A DNA stretch of 64,000 nt from positions 93,005,676-93,069,675 of the forward strand of contig OV050031.1 in NCBI GenBank assembly GCA_920105625.2, given 5' to 3'. The notes below the pieces were generated by a model that did no database searches, had not been told where the DNA came from, and was given only the letters and a program-made list of their open reading frames with translations. Position numbers and translations under genes: made by a program. The DNA is from Clusia tigrina. Taxonomy: Eukaryota > Arthropoda > Insecta > Diptera > Clusiidae. Within the stretch, counting starts at the first letter, position 1, and every line of letters begins with the position of its first letter. Below, piece after piece: positions 23,403 to 36,323 of this stretch.

Positions 23403-26400
23403 CAACATACAAATGCTTGTAACTTTTTACTGGAGCGTCATAAAACCTTGAAATTTTGTAACAATAAAGTACTCGAGCCTCTTGTCAATTTAAGCTATCG
23501 CTCAAAGCTATGCTACCCTCGAGTCCCAAATCAAACTGATAAAACTTCAAATGGCCCTAACTTCTGTACGGTACGTCCTACACCTATCAAAGTTTGCAAC
23601 ATACAAATGCTTGTAACTTTTTTCTGGAGCGTCATAAAACCTTGAAATTTTGTAACAATAAAGTATTCGAGCCTCTTGTCAATTTAAGCTATCGCTCAAA
23701 GCTATGCTACCCTTGAATCCCAAATCAAACACTGATAAAACTTCAAATGGCTCTAACTTCTATACGGTACGTGCTACACCTATCAAAGTTTGCAACACAC
23801 AAATGCATTTAACTTTTTACTGGAGCGTCATAAAACCTTGAAATTTTGTAACAATAAAGTACTCGAGCCTCTTGTCAATTTAAGCTATCGCTCAAAGCTA
23901 TGCTACCCTTAAGTCCCAAATCAAACGCTGATAAAACTTCAAGTGGCCCTAACTTCTATACGGTATGTCCTACACCTACCAAAGTTTGCAACATACAAAT
24001 GCTTGTAACTTTTTACTGGAGCGTCATAAAACCTTGAAATTTTGTAACAATAAAGTACTCGAGCCTCTTGTCAATTTAAGCTATCGCTCAAAGCTATGCT
24101 ACCCTTGAGCCCCAAATCAAACACTGATAAAACTACAAATGACCCTAAGTTCTATACAGTACGTCCTACACCTATCAAAGTTTGCAACATACAAATGCTT
24201 GTAACTTTTTACTGGAGCGTCATAAAACCTTGAAATTTTGTAACAATAAAGTATTCGAGCCTCTTGTCAATTTAAGCTATCGCTCAAAGCTATGCTACCC
24301 TTGAATCCCAAATCAAACACTGATAAAACTTCAAATGGCTCTAACTTCTATACGGTACGTGCTACACCTATCAAAGTTTGCAACACACAAATGCATTTAA
24401 CTTTTTACTGGAGCGTCATAAAATCTTGAAATTTTGTAACAATAAAGTACTCGAGCCTCTTGTAAATTTAAGCTATCGCTCAAAGCTATGCTACCCTTGA
24501 GTCCCAAATCAAACACTGATAAAACTTCAAATGGCCCTAACTTCTATACGGTACGTCCTACACCTATCAAAGTTTGCAACATACAAATGCTTGTAACTTT
24601 TTACTGGAGCGTCATAAAACCTTGAAACTTTGTAACAATAAAGTACTCGAGCCTCTTGTCAATTTAAGCTATTGCTCAAAGCTATGCTACCATTGAATCC
24701 CAAATAAAACACTGATAAAACTTCAAATGGCCCTAACTTCTATACGGTACGACCTACACCTATCAAAGTTTGCAACATACAAATGCTTGTAACTTTTTAC
24801 TGGAGCGTCATAAAACCTTGAAATTTTGTAACAATAAAGTACTCGAGCCTCTTGTCAATTTAAGCTATTGCTCAAAGCTATGCTACCCTTGAATCCCAAA
24901 TCAAACACTGATAAAACTTCAAATGGCCCTAACTTCTGTACCGTACGTCCTACACCTATCAAAGTTTGCAACATACAAATGCTTGTAACTTTTTACTGGA
25001 GCGTCATAAAACCTTGAAATTTTGTAACAATAAAGTACTCGAGCCTCTTGTCAATTTAAGCTATCGCTCAAAGCTATGCTACCCTTAAGTCCCAAATCAA
25101 ACACTGATAAAACTTCAAATGGCCCTAACTTCTGTACCGTACGTCGTACACCTATCAAAGTTTGCAACATACAAATGCTTGTAACTTTTTACTGGAGCGT
25201 CATAAAACCTTGAAATTTTGTAACAATAAAGTACTCGAGCCTCTTGTCAATTTAAGCTATCGCTCAAAGCTATGCTACCCTCGAGTCCCAAATCAAACTG
25301 ATAAAACTTCAAATGGCCCTAACTTCTGTACGGTACGTCCTACACCTATCAAAGTTTGCAACATACAAATGCTTGTAACTTTTTTCTGGAGCGTCATAAA
25401 ACCTTGAAATTTTGTAACAATAAAGTATTCGAGCCTCTTGTCAATTTAAGCTATCGCTCAAAGCTATGCTACCCTTGAATCCCAAATCAAACACTGATAA
25501 AACTTCAAATGGCTCTAACTTCTATACGGTACGTGCTACACCTATCAAAGTTTGCAACACACAAATGCATTTAACTTTTTACTGGAGCGTCATAAAACCT
25601 TGAAATTTTGTAACAATAAAGTACTCGAGCCTCTTGTCAATTTAAGCTATCGCTCAAAGCTATGCTACCCTTAAGTCCCAAATCAAACGCTGATAAAACT
25701 TCAAGTGGCCCTAACTTCTATACGGTATGTCCTACACCTACCAAAGTTTGCAACATACAAATGCTTGTAACTTTTTACTGGAGCGTCATAAAACCTTGAA
25801 ATTTTGTAACAATAAAGTACTCGAGCCTCTTGTCAATTTAAGCTATCGCTCAAAGCTATGCTACCCTTGAGCCCCAAATCAAACACTGATAAAACTACAA
25901 ATGACCCTAAGTTCTATACAGTACGTCCTACACCTATCAAAGTTTGCAACATACAAATGCTTGTAACTTTTTACTGGAGCGTCATAAAACCTTGAAATTT
26001 TGTAACAATAAAGTATTCGAGCCTCTTGTCAATTTAAGCTATCGCTCAAAGCTATGCTACCCTTGAATCCCAAATCAAACACTGATAAAACTTCAAATGG
26101 CTCTAACTTCTATACGGTACGTGCTACACCTATCAAAGTTTGCAACACACAAATGCATTTAACTTTTTACTGGAGCGTCATAAAACCTTGAAATTTTGTA
26201 ACAATAAAGTACTCGAGCCTCTTGTAAATTTAAGCTATCGCTCAAAGCTATGCTACCCTTGAGTCCCAAATCAAACACTGATAAAACTTCAAATGGCCCT
26301 AACTTCTATACGGTACGTCCTACACCTATCAAAGTTTGCAACATACAAATGCTTGTAACTTTTTACTGGAGCGTCATAAAACCTTGAAACTTTGTAACAA

Positions 26401-27089
26401 TAAAGTACTCGAGCCTCTTGTCAATTTAAGCTATTGCTCAAAGCTATGCTACCATTGAATCCCAAATAAAACACTGATAAAACTTCAAATGGCCCTAACT
26501 TCTATACGGTACGACCTACACCTATCAAAGTTTGCAACATACAAATGCTTGTAACTTTTTACTGGAGCGTCATAAAACCTTGAAATTTTGTAACAATAAA
26601 GTACTCGAGCCTCTTGTCAATTTAAGCTATTGCTCAAAGCTATGCAACCCTTGAATCCCAAATAAAACACTGATAAAACTTCAAATGGCCCTAACTTCTA
26701 TTCGGTACGTCCTACACCTATCAAAGTTTGCAACATACAAATGCTTGTAACTTTTTACTGGAGCGTCATAAAACCTTGAAATTTTGTAACAATAAAGTAC
26801 TCGAGCCTCTTGTCAATTTAAGCTATCGCTCAAAGCTATGCTACCCTTGAATCCCAAATAAAAAACTGATAAAACTTCAAATGGCCCTAACTTCTATACG
26901 GTACGTCCTACACCTATCAAAGTTGGCAACATTTAAATGCTTGTAACTTTTCACTGGAGCGTCATAAAACCTTGAAACTTTGTAACAATAAAGCACTCGA
27001 GCCGCTTGTCAATTTAAGCTATCGCTCAAAGCTATGCTACCCTTAAGTCCCAAATCAAACATTGATAAAACTTCAAATGGCCCTAACTT
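23403..27089 (+). repeat. Large duplication, copy 1, with nested nine-monomer repeat
   Basis: It matches 27513-31199 at an offset of 4110 bp (21 x 196 minus 6). Inside it, the first nine monomers (23403-25164) repeat from 25165 at 1762 bp until about 26630. There the second nested copy takes ATGCAACCC and CTATTCGG where the first has GCTACCC and CCGTACG. Marks: CAAACTGAT 2-bp deletion, TTTTTTCTGG, AGTATTCGAG, GGCTCTAAC, CAAACGCTG, AAACTACAAATGACC, CTTGTAAATT and ACGACCTAC. AAATCTTGAA (about 24422) is private to the first nested copy and also present at about 28532. Confidence 0.88.
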
Positions 27090-27512
27090 CTACACGGTAC
27101 GTCCTACACCTATCAAAGTTTGCAACATACAAATGCTTGTAACTTTTTACTGGAGCGTCATAAAACCTTGAAATTTTGTAACAATAAAGTACTCGAGCCT
27201 CTTGTCAATTTAAGCTATCGCGCAAAGCTATGCTACCCTTGAGTCCCAAATCACACACTGATAAAACTTCAAATGGCCCTAACTTCTACACGGTACGTCC
27301 TACACCTATCAAAGTTTGCAACATACAAATGCTTGTAACTTTTCTCTGGAGCGTCATAAAACCTTGAAACTTTGTAACAATAAAGCACTCGAGCCGCTTG
27401 TCAATTTAAGCTATCGCTCAAAGCTATGCTACCCTCGAGTCCCAAATCAAACTGATAAAACTTCAAATGGCCCTAACTTCTGTACGGTACGTCCTACACC
27501 TATCAAAGTTTG
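27090..27512 (+). repeat. Monomers bridging the two 3.7-kb copies
   Basis: They include CTACACGG ends, a CGCGCAAAG / CACACACTG unit and the 194-bp monomer 27319-27512, which joins a TTTTCTCTGG-GCACTCGAGCCGC front to a CCCTCGAG-CAAACTGAT rear. The front resembles the unit at 23012 and the rear resembles 23403, so this monomer is probably the recombination junction of the duplication. Confidence 0.75.
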
Positions 27513-30500
27513 CAACATACAAATGCTTGTAACTTTTTACTGGAGCGTCATAAAACCTTGAAATTTTGTAACAATAAAGTACTCGAGCCTCTTGTCAATT
27601 TAAGCTATCGCTCAAAGCTATGCTACCCTCGAGTCCCAAATCAAACTGATAAAACTTCAAATGGCCCTAACTTCTGTACGGTACGTCCTACACCTATCAA
27701 AGTTTGCAACATACAAATGCTTGTAACTTTTTTCTGGAGCGTCATAAAACCTTGAAATTTTGTAACAATAAAGTATTCGAGCCTCTTGTCAATTTAAGCT
27801 ATCGCTCAAAGCTATGCTACCCTTGAATCCCAAATCAAACACTGATAAAACTTCAAATGGCTCTAACTTCTATACGGTACGTGCTACACCTATCAAAGTT
27901 TGCAACACACAAATGCATTTAACTTTTTACTGGAGCGTCATAAAACCTTGAAATTTTGTAACAATAAAGTACTCGAGCCTCTTGTCAATTTAAGCTATCG
28001 CTCAAAGCTATGCTACCCTTAAGTCCCAAATCAAACGCTGATAAAACTTCAAGTGGCCCTAACTTCTATACGGTATGTCCTACACCTACCAAAGTTTGCA
28101 ACATACAAATGCTTGTAACTTTTTACTGGAGCGTCATAAAACCTTGAAATTTTGTAACAATAAAGTACTCGAGCCTCTTGTCAATTTAAGCTATCGCTCA
28201 AAGCTATGCTACCCTTGAGCCCCAAATCAAACACTGATAAAACTACAAATGACCCTAAGTTCTATACAGTACGTCCTACACCTATCAAAGTTTGCAACAT
28301 ACAAATGCTTGTAACTTTTTACTGGAGCGTCATAAAACCTTGAAATTTTGTAACAATAAAGTATTCGAGCCTCTTGTCAATTTAAGCTATCGCTCAAAGC
28401 TATGCTACCCTTGAATCCCAAATCAAACACTGATAAAACTTCAAATGGCTCTAACTTCTATACGGTACGTGCTACACCTATCAAAGTTTGCAACACACAA
28501 ATGCATTTAACTTTTTACTGGAGCGTCATAAAATCTTGAAATTTTGTAACAATAAAGTACTCGAGCCTCTTGTAAATTTAAGCTATCGCTCAAAGCTATG
28601 CTACCCTTGAGTCCCAAATCAAACACTGATAAAACTTCAAATGGCCCTAACTTCTATACGGTACGTCCTACACCTATCAAAGTTTGCAACATACAAATGC
28701 TTGTAACTTTTTACTGGAGCGTCATAAAACCTTGAAACTTTGTAACAATAAAGTACTCGAGCCTCTTGTCAATTTAAGCTATTGCTCAAAGCTATGCTAC
28801 CATTGAATCCCAAATAAAACACTGATAAAACTTCAAATGGCCCTAACTTCTATACGGTACGACCTACACCTATCAAAGTTTGCAACATACAAATGCTTGT
28901 AACTTTTTACTGGAGCGTCATAAAACCTTGAAATTTTGTAACAATAAAGTACTCGAGCCTCTTGTCAATTTAAGCTATTGCTCAAAGCTATGCTACCCTT
29001 GAATCCCAAATCAAACACTGATAAAACTTCAAATGGCCCTAACTTCTGTACCGTACGTCCTACACCTATCAAAGTTTGCAACATACAAATGCTTGTAACT
29101 TTTTACTGGAGCGTCATAAAACCTTGAAATTTTGTAACAATAAAGTACTCGAGCCTCTTGTCAATTTAAGCTATCACTCAAAGCTATGCTACCCTTAAGT
29201 CCCAAATCAAACACTGATAAAACTTCAAATGGCCCTAACTTCTGTACCGTACGTCGTACACCTATCAAAGTTTGCAACATACAAATGCTTGTAACTTTTT
29301 ACTGGAGCGTCATAAAACCTTGAAATTTTGTAACAATAAAGTACTCGAGCCTCTTGTCAATTTAAGCTATCGCTCAAAGCTATGCTACCCTCGAGTCCCA
29401 AATCAAACTGATAAAACTTCAAATGGCCCTAACTTCTGTACGGTACGTCCTACACCTATCAAAGTTTGCAACATACAAATGCTTGTAACTTTTTTCTGGA
29501 GCGTCATAAAACCTTGAAATTTTGTAACAATAAAGTATTCGAGCCTCTTGTCAATTTAAGCTATCGCTCAAAGCTATGCTACCCTTGAATCCCAAATCAA
29601 ACACTGATAAAACTTCAAATGGCTCTAACTTCTATACGGTACGTGCTACACCTATCAAAGTTTGCAGCACACAAATGCATTTAACTTTTTACTGGAGCGT
29701 CATAAAACCTTGAAATTTTGTAACAATAAAGTACTCGAGCCTCTTGTCAATTTAAGCTATCGCTCAAAGCTATGCTACCCTTAAGTCCCAAATCAAACGC
29801 TGATAAAACTTCAAGTGGCCCTAACTTCTATACGGTATGTCCTACACCTACCAAAGTTTGCAACATACAAATGCTTGTAACTTTTTACTGGAGCGTCATA
29901 AAACCTTGAAATTTTGTAACAATAAAGTACTCGAGCCTCTTGTCAATTTAAGCTATCGCTCAAAGCTATGCTACCCTTGAGCCCCAAATCAAACACTGAT
30001 AAAACTACAAATGACCCTAAGTTCTATACAGTACGTCCTACACCTATCAAAGTTTGCAACATACAAATGCTTGTAACTTTTTACTGGAGCGTCATAAAAC
30101 CTTGAAATTTTGTAACAATAAAGTATTCGAGCCTCTTGTCAATTTAAGCTATCGCTCAAAGCTATGCTACCCTTGAATCCCAAATCAAACACTGATAAAA
30201 CTTCAAATGGCTCTAACTTCTATACGGTACGTGCTACACCTATCAAAGTTTGCAACACACAAATGCATTTAACTTTTTACTGGAGCGTCATAAAACCTTG
30301 AAATTTTGTAACAATAAAGTACTCGAGCCTCTTGTAAATTTAAGCTATCGCTCAAAGCTATGCTACCCTTGAGTCCCAAATCAAACACTGATAAAACTTC
30401 AAATGGCCCTAACTTCTATACGGTACGTCCTACACCTATCAAAGTTTGCAACATACAAATGCTTGTAACTTTTTACTGGAGCGTCATAAAACCTTGAAAC

Positions 30501-31199
30501 TTTGTAACAATAAAGTACTCGAGCCTCTTGTCAATTTAAGCTATTGCTCAAAGCTATGCTACCATTGAATCCCAAATAAAACACTGATAAAACTTCAAAT
30601 GGCCCTAACTTCTATACGGTACGACCTACACCTATCAAAGTTTGCAACATACAAATGCTTGTAACTTTTTACTGGAGCGTCATAAAACCTTGAAATTTTG
30701 TAACAATAAAGTACTCGAGCCTCTTGTCAATTTAAGCTATTGCTCAAAGCTATGCAACCCTTGAATCCCAAATAAAACACTGATAAAACTTCAAATGGCC
30801 CTAACTTCTATTCGGTACGTCCTACACCTATCAAAGTTTGCAACATACAAATGCTTGTAACTTTTTACTGGAGCGTCATAAAACCTTGAAATTTTGTAAC
30901 AATAAAGTACTCGAGCCTCTTGTCAATTTAAGCTATCGCTCAAAGCTATGCTACCCTTGAATCCCAAATAAAAAACTGATAAAACTTCAAATGGCCCTAA
31001 CTTCTATACGGTACGTCCTACACCTATCAAAGTTGGCAACATTTAAATGCTTGTAACTTTTCACTGGAGCGTCATAAAACCTTGAAACTTTGTAACAATA
31101 AAGCACTCGAGCCGCTTGTCAATTTAAGCTATCGCTCAAAGCTATGCTACCCTTAAGTCCCAAATCAAACATTGATAAAACTTCAAATGGCCCTAACTT
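27513..31199 (+). repeat. Large duplication, copy 2, with nested nine-monomer repeat
   Basis: Near-identical partner of 23403-27089. It keeps both nested copies and their private differences (AAATCTTGAA near 28532; ATGCAACCC near 30753), so the nested 9-mer existed before the larger duplication. It ends where the copies switch from CTACACGG (about 27090) to CTGTACCG (about 31200). The only new changes I noticed are isolated, for example TTTGCAGCACAC at about 29665 and ATCACTC at about 29175. Confidence 0.88.
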
Positions 31200-31232
31200 C
31201 TGTACCGTACGTCCTACACCTATCAAAGTTTG

Positions 31233-32599
31233 CAACATACAAATGCTTGTAACTTTTTACTGGAGCGTCATAAAACCTTGAAATTTTGTAACAATAAAGT
31301 ACTCGAGCCTCTTGTCAATTTAAGCTATCGCTCAAAGCTATGCTACCCTTGAGTCCCAAATCAAACACTGATAAAACTTCAAATGGCCCTAACTTCTATA
31401 CGGTTCGTCCTACACCTATCAAAGTTTGCAACATACAAATGCTTGTAACTTTTTACTGGAGCGTTATAAAACCTTGAAATTTTGTAACAATAAAGTACTC
31501 GAGCCGCTTGTCAATTTAAGCTATCGCTCAAAGCTATGCTACCCTTGAGTCCCAAATCATACACTGATAAAACTTCAAATGGCCCAAAATTCTGTACGGT
31601 ACGTCCTACACCTATCAAAGTTTGCAACATATAAATGCTTGTAACTTTTTACTGGAGCGTCATAAAACCTTGAAATTTTGTAACAATAAAGTACTCGAGC
31701 CTCTTGTCAATTTAAGCTATCGCTCAAAGCTATGCTACCCTTGAGCCCCAAATCAAACACTGATAAAACTTCAAATGGCCCTAAGTTCTATACAGTACGT
31801 CCTACACCTATCAAAGTTTGCAACATACAAATGCTTGTAACTTTTTACTGGAGCGTCATAAAACCTTGAAACTTTGTAACAATAAAGTACTCGAGCCTCT
31901 TGTCAATTTAAGCTATTGCTCAAAGCTATGCTACCATTGAATCCCAAATAAAACACTGATAAAACTTCAAATGGCCCTAACTTCTATACGGTACGTCCTA
32001 CACCTATCAAAGTTTGCAACACACAAATGCATTTAACTTTTTACTGGAGCGTCATAAAACCCTGAAATTTTGTAACAATAAAGTACTCGAGCCTCTTGTC
32101 ATTTTAAGCTATCGTTCAAAACTATGCTACCCTTAAGTCCCAAATCAAACACTGATAAAACTTCAAATGGCCCTAACTTCTATACGGTACGTCCTACACC
32201 TATCAAAGTTTGCAACATACAAATGCTTGTAACTTTTTACTGGAGCGTCATAAAACCTTGAAATTTTGTAACAATAAAGTACTCCAGCCTCTTGTCAATT
32301 TAAGCTAGCGCTCAAAGCTACCCTTGAGTCCCAAATCAAACACTGATAAAACTTCAAATGGCCCTAACTTCTATACGGTACGTCCTACACCTATCAAAGT
32401 TTGCAACATGCAAATGCTTGTAACTTTTTACTGGAGCGTCATAAAACCTTGAAATTTTGTAACAATAAAGTACTCGAGCCTCTTGTCAATTTAAGCTATC
32501 GCTCAAAGCTATGCTACCCTTAAGTCCCAAATCAAAGACTGATAAAACTTCAAGTGGCCCTAACTTCTATACGGTATGTCCTACACCTATCAAAGTTTG
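31233..32599 (+). repeat. Seven-monomer unit (1367 bp)
   Basis: Units ending in GGTTCG (31233), with GCGTTATAAAAC and GAGCCGC (31429), and ATATAAATG with GAGCCCC (31625) recur at 32600, 32796 and 32992. The offset is 1367 bp, 7 x 196 minus the 5-bp deletion in the unit at 32213. Between them lie ATTGCTC, class 2 with CGTTCAAAAC, ACTCCAGCC with TAGCGCTC, and CATGCAAATG units, the same word order seen near 15.9-16.8 kb. Confidence 0.75.
32213..32403 (+). repeat. 191-bp monomer with 5-bp deletion
   Basis: CAAAGCTATGCTACCC is shortened to CAAAGCTACCC near 32318, losing five bases between two GCTA copies. It is a single event; no other monomer shows it. Confidence 0.92.
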
Positions 32600-33187
32600 G
32601 AACATACAAATGCTTGTAACTTTTTACTGGAGCGTCATAAAACCTTGAAATTTTGTAACAATAAAGTACTCGAGCCTCTTGTCAATTTAAGCTATCGCTC
32701 AAAGCTATGCTACCCTTGAGTCCCAAATCAAACACTGATAAAACTTCAAATGGCCCTAACTTCTATACGGTTCGTCCTACACCTATCAAAGTTTGCAACA
32801 TACAAATGCTTGTAACTTTTTACTGGAGCGTTATAAAACCTTGAAATTTTGTAACAATAAAGTACTCGAGCCGCTTGTCAATTTAAGCTATCGCTCAAAG
32901 CTATGCTACCCTAGAGTCCCAAATCATACACTGATAAAACTTCAAATGGCCCAAAATTCTGTACGGTACGTCCTACACCTATCAAAGTTTGCAACATATA
33001 AATGCTTGTAACTTTTTACTGGAGCGTCATAAAACCTTGAAATTTTGTAACAATAAAGTACTCGAGCCTCTTGTCAATTTAAGCTATCGCTCAAAGCTAT
33101 GCTACCTTTGAGCCCCAAATCAAACACTGATAAGACTTCAAATGGCCCTCAGTTCTATACAGTACGTCCTACACCTATCAAAGTTTG
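32600..33187 (+). repeat. Start of next seven-monomer copy (three monomers)
   Basis: Units at 32600 (GGAACATAC junction, GGTTCG), 32796 (GCGTTATAAAAC, GAGCCGC, CTAGAGTCC) and 32992 (ATATAAATG, CTACCTTTGAGCCCC, GATAAGAC, CCCTCAGTTC) correspond to 31233-31820. The last two lead into the 33-38 kb domain. Confidence 0.72.
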
Positions 33188-34951
33188 CAACATACAAATG
33201 CTTGTAACTTTTTACTGGAGCGTCATAAAACCTTGAAATTTTGTAACAATAAAGTACTCGAGCCTTTTGTCAATTTAAGCTATCGCTTAAAGCTATGCTA
33301 CCCTTGAGTCCCAAATCAAACACTGATAAAACTTCAAATGGCCCTAACTTCTATACGGTACGTCCTACACCTATCAAAGTTTGCAACATACAAATGCTTG
33401 TAACTTTGTACTGGAGCGTCATAAAACCTTGAAACTTTGTAACAATAAAGTACACGAGCCTCTTGTCAATTTAAGCTATTGCTCAAAGCTATGCTACCAT
33501 TGAATCCCAAATAAAACACTGATAAAACTTCAAATGGCCCTAACTTCTATACGGTACGTCCTACACCTATCAAAGTTTGCAACACACAAATGCATTTAAC
33601 TTTTTACTGGAGCGTCATAAAACCCTGAAATTTTGTAACAATAAAGTACTCGAGCCTCTTGTCAATTTAAGCTATCGTTCAAAGCTATGCTACCCTTGAG
33701 TCCCAAATCAAACACTGATAAAACTTCAAATGGCCCTAACTTCTATACGGTACGTCCTACACCTATCAAAGTTTGCAACATACAAATGCTTGTAACTTTT
33801 TACTGGAGCGTCATAAAACCTTGAAATTTTGTAACAATAAAGTACTCGAGCCTCTTGTCAATTTAACCTATCGCTCAAAGCTATGCTACCCTTGAATCCC
33901 AAATCAAACACTGATAAAACTTCAAATGGCCCTAACTTCTATACGGTACGTCCTACACCTATCAAAGTTTGCAACATACAAATGCTTGTAACTTTTTACT
34001 GGAGCGTCATAAAACCTTGAAATTTTGTAACAATAAAGTACTCGAGCCTCTTGTCAATTTAAGCTAGCGCTCAAAGCTATGCTACCCTTGAGTCCCAAAT
34101 CAAACACTGATAAAACTTCAAATGGCCCTAACTTCTGTACGGTACGTCCTACACCTATCAAAGTTTGCAACATACAAATGCTTGTAACTTTTTACTGGAG
34201 CGTCATAAAACCTTGAAATTTTGTAACAATAAAGGACTCGAGCCTCTTGTCAATTTAACCTATCGCTCAAAGCTATGCTACCCTTGAGTCCCAAATCATA
34301 CACTGATAAAACTTCAAATGGCCCAAAATTCTGTACGGTACGTCCTACACCTATCAAAGTTTGCAACATACAAATGCTTGTAACTTTTTACTGGAGCGTC
34401 ATAAAACCTTGAAATTTTGTAACAATAAAGTACTCGAGCCTTTTGTCAATTTAAGCTATCGCTTAAAGCTATGCTACCCTTGAGTCCCAAATCAAACACT
34501 GATAAAACTTCAAATGGCCCTAACTTCTATACGGTACGTCCTACACCTATCAAAGTTTGCAACATACAAATGCTTGTAACTTTTTTCTGGAGCGTCATAA
34601 AACCTTGAAATTTTGTAACAATAAAGTACTCGAGCCGCTTGTCAATTTAACCTATCGCTCAAAGCTATGCTACCCTAGAGTCCCAAATCATACACTGATA
34701 AAACTTCAAATGGCCCAAAATTCTGTACGGTACGTCCTACACCTATCAAAGTTTGCAACATATAAATGCTTGTAACTTTTTACTGGAGCGTCATAAAACC
34801 TTGAAATTTTGTAACAATAAAGTACTCGAGCCTCTTGTCAATTTAAGCTATCGCTCAAAGCTATGCTACCTTTGAGCCCCAAATCAAACACTGATAAGAC
34901 TTCAAATGGCCCTCAGTTCTATACAGTACGTCCTACACCTATCAAAGTTTG
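33188..34951 (+). repeat. Nine-monomer version of the 33-38 kb unit (1764 bp)
   Basis: Order: CCTTTTG with CGCTTAAAG; ACTTTGTACTGG with ATTGCTC; class 2; AACCTATCGCTC with GAATCC; TAGCGCTC with CTGTACGG; AAAGGACTCGAG with AACCTATC and CATACACTG; a second CCTTTTG unit (34364); TTTTTTCTGG with GAGCCGC and CTAGAG (34560); ATATAAATG with CTACCTTTGAGCCCC (34756). The GCTACCTTTG mark at 33101 recurs at 34865, 1764 bp on. Confidence 0.85.
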
Positions 34952-36323
34952 CAACATACAAATGCTTGTAACTTTTTACTGGAGCGTCATAAAACCTTGA
35001 AATTTTGTAACAATAAAGTACTCGAGCCTTTTGTCAATTTAAGCTATCGCTTAAAGCTATGCTACCCTTGAGTCCCAAATCAAACACTGATAAAACTTCA
35101 AATGGCCCTAACTTCTATACGGTACGTCCTACACCTATCAAAGTTTGCAACATACAAATGCTTGTAACTTTGTACTGGAGCGTCATAAAACCTTGAAACT
35201 TTGTAACAATAAAGTACTCGAGCCTCTTGTCAATTTAAGCTATTGCTCAAAGCTATGCTACCATTGAATCCCAAATAAAACACTGATAAAACTTCAAATG
35301 GCCCTAACTTCTATACGGTACGTCCTACACCTATCAAAGTTTGCAACACACAAATGCATTTAACTTTTTACTGGAGCGTCATAAAACCCTGAAATTTTGT
35401 AACAATAAAGTACTCGAGCCTCTTGTCAATTTAAGCTATCGTTCAAAGCTATGCTACCCTTGAGTCCCAAATCAAACACTGATAAAACTTCAAATGGCCC
35501 TAACTTCTATACGGTACGTCCTACACCTATCAAAGTTTGCAACATACAAATGCTTGTAACTTTTTACTGGAGCGTCATAAAACCTTGAAATTTTGTAACA
35601 ATAAAGTACTCGAGCCTCTTGTCAATTTAACCTATCGCTCAAAGCTATGCTACCCTTGAATCCCAAATCAAACACTGATAAAACTTCAAATGGCCCTAAC
35701 TTCTATACGGTACGTCCTACGCCTATCAAAGTTTGCAACATACAAATGCTTGTAACTTTTTACTGGAGCGTCATAAAACCTTGAAATTTTGTAACAATAA
35801 AGTACTCGAGCCTCTTGTCAATTTAAGCTAGCGCTCAAAGCTATGCTACCCTTGAGTCCCAAATCAAACACTGATAAAACTTCAAATGGCCCTAACTTCT
35901 GTACGGTACGTCCTACACCTATCAAAGTTTGCAACATACAAATGCTTGTAACTTTTTTCTGGAGCGTCATAAAACCTTGAAATTTTGTAACAATAAAGGA
36001 CTCGAGCCTCTTGTCAATTTAACCTATCGCTCAAAGCTATGCTACCCTTGAGTCCCAAATCATACACTGATAAAACTTCAAATGGCCCAAAATTCTGTAC
36101 GGTACGTCCTACACCTATCAAAGTTTGCAACATATAAATGCTTGTAACTTTTTACTGGAGCGTCATAAAACCTTGAAATTTTGTAACAATAAAGTACTCG
36201 AGCCTCTTGTCAATTTAAGCTATCGCTCAAAGCTATGCTACCTTTGAGCCCCAAATCAAACACTGATAAGACTTCAAATGGCCCTCAGTTCTATACAGTA
36301 CGTCCTACACCTATCAAAGTTTG
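34952..36323 (+). repeat. Seven-monomer higher-order unit, copy 1 (1372 bp)
   Basis: Same order as the nine-monomer version, but one unit at 35932 stands in place of the three at 34168, 34364 and 34560. The unit at 35932 combines the TTTTTTCTGG front seen at 34560 with the AAAGGACTCGAG / CATACACTG rear seen at 34168. GCTACCTTTG is at 36237. Confidence 0.88.
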
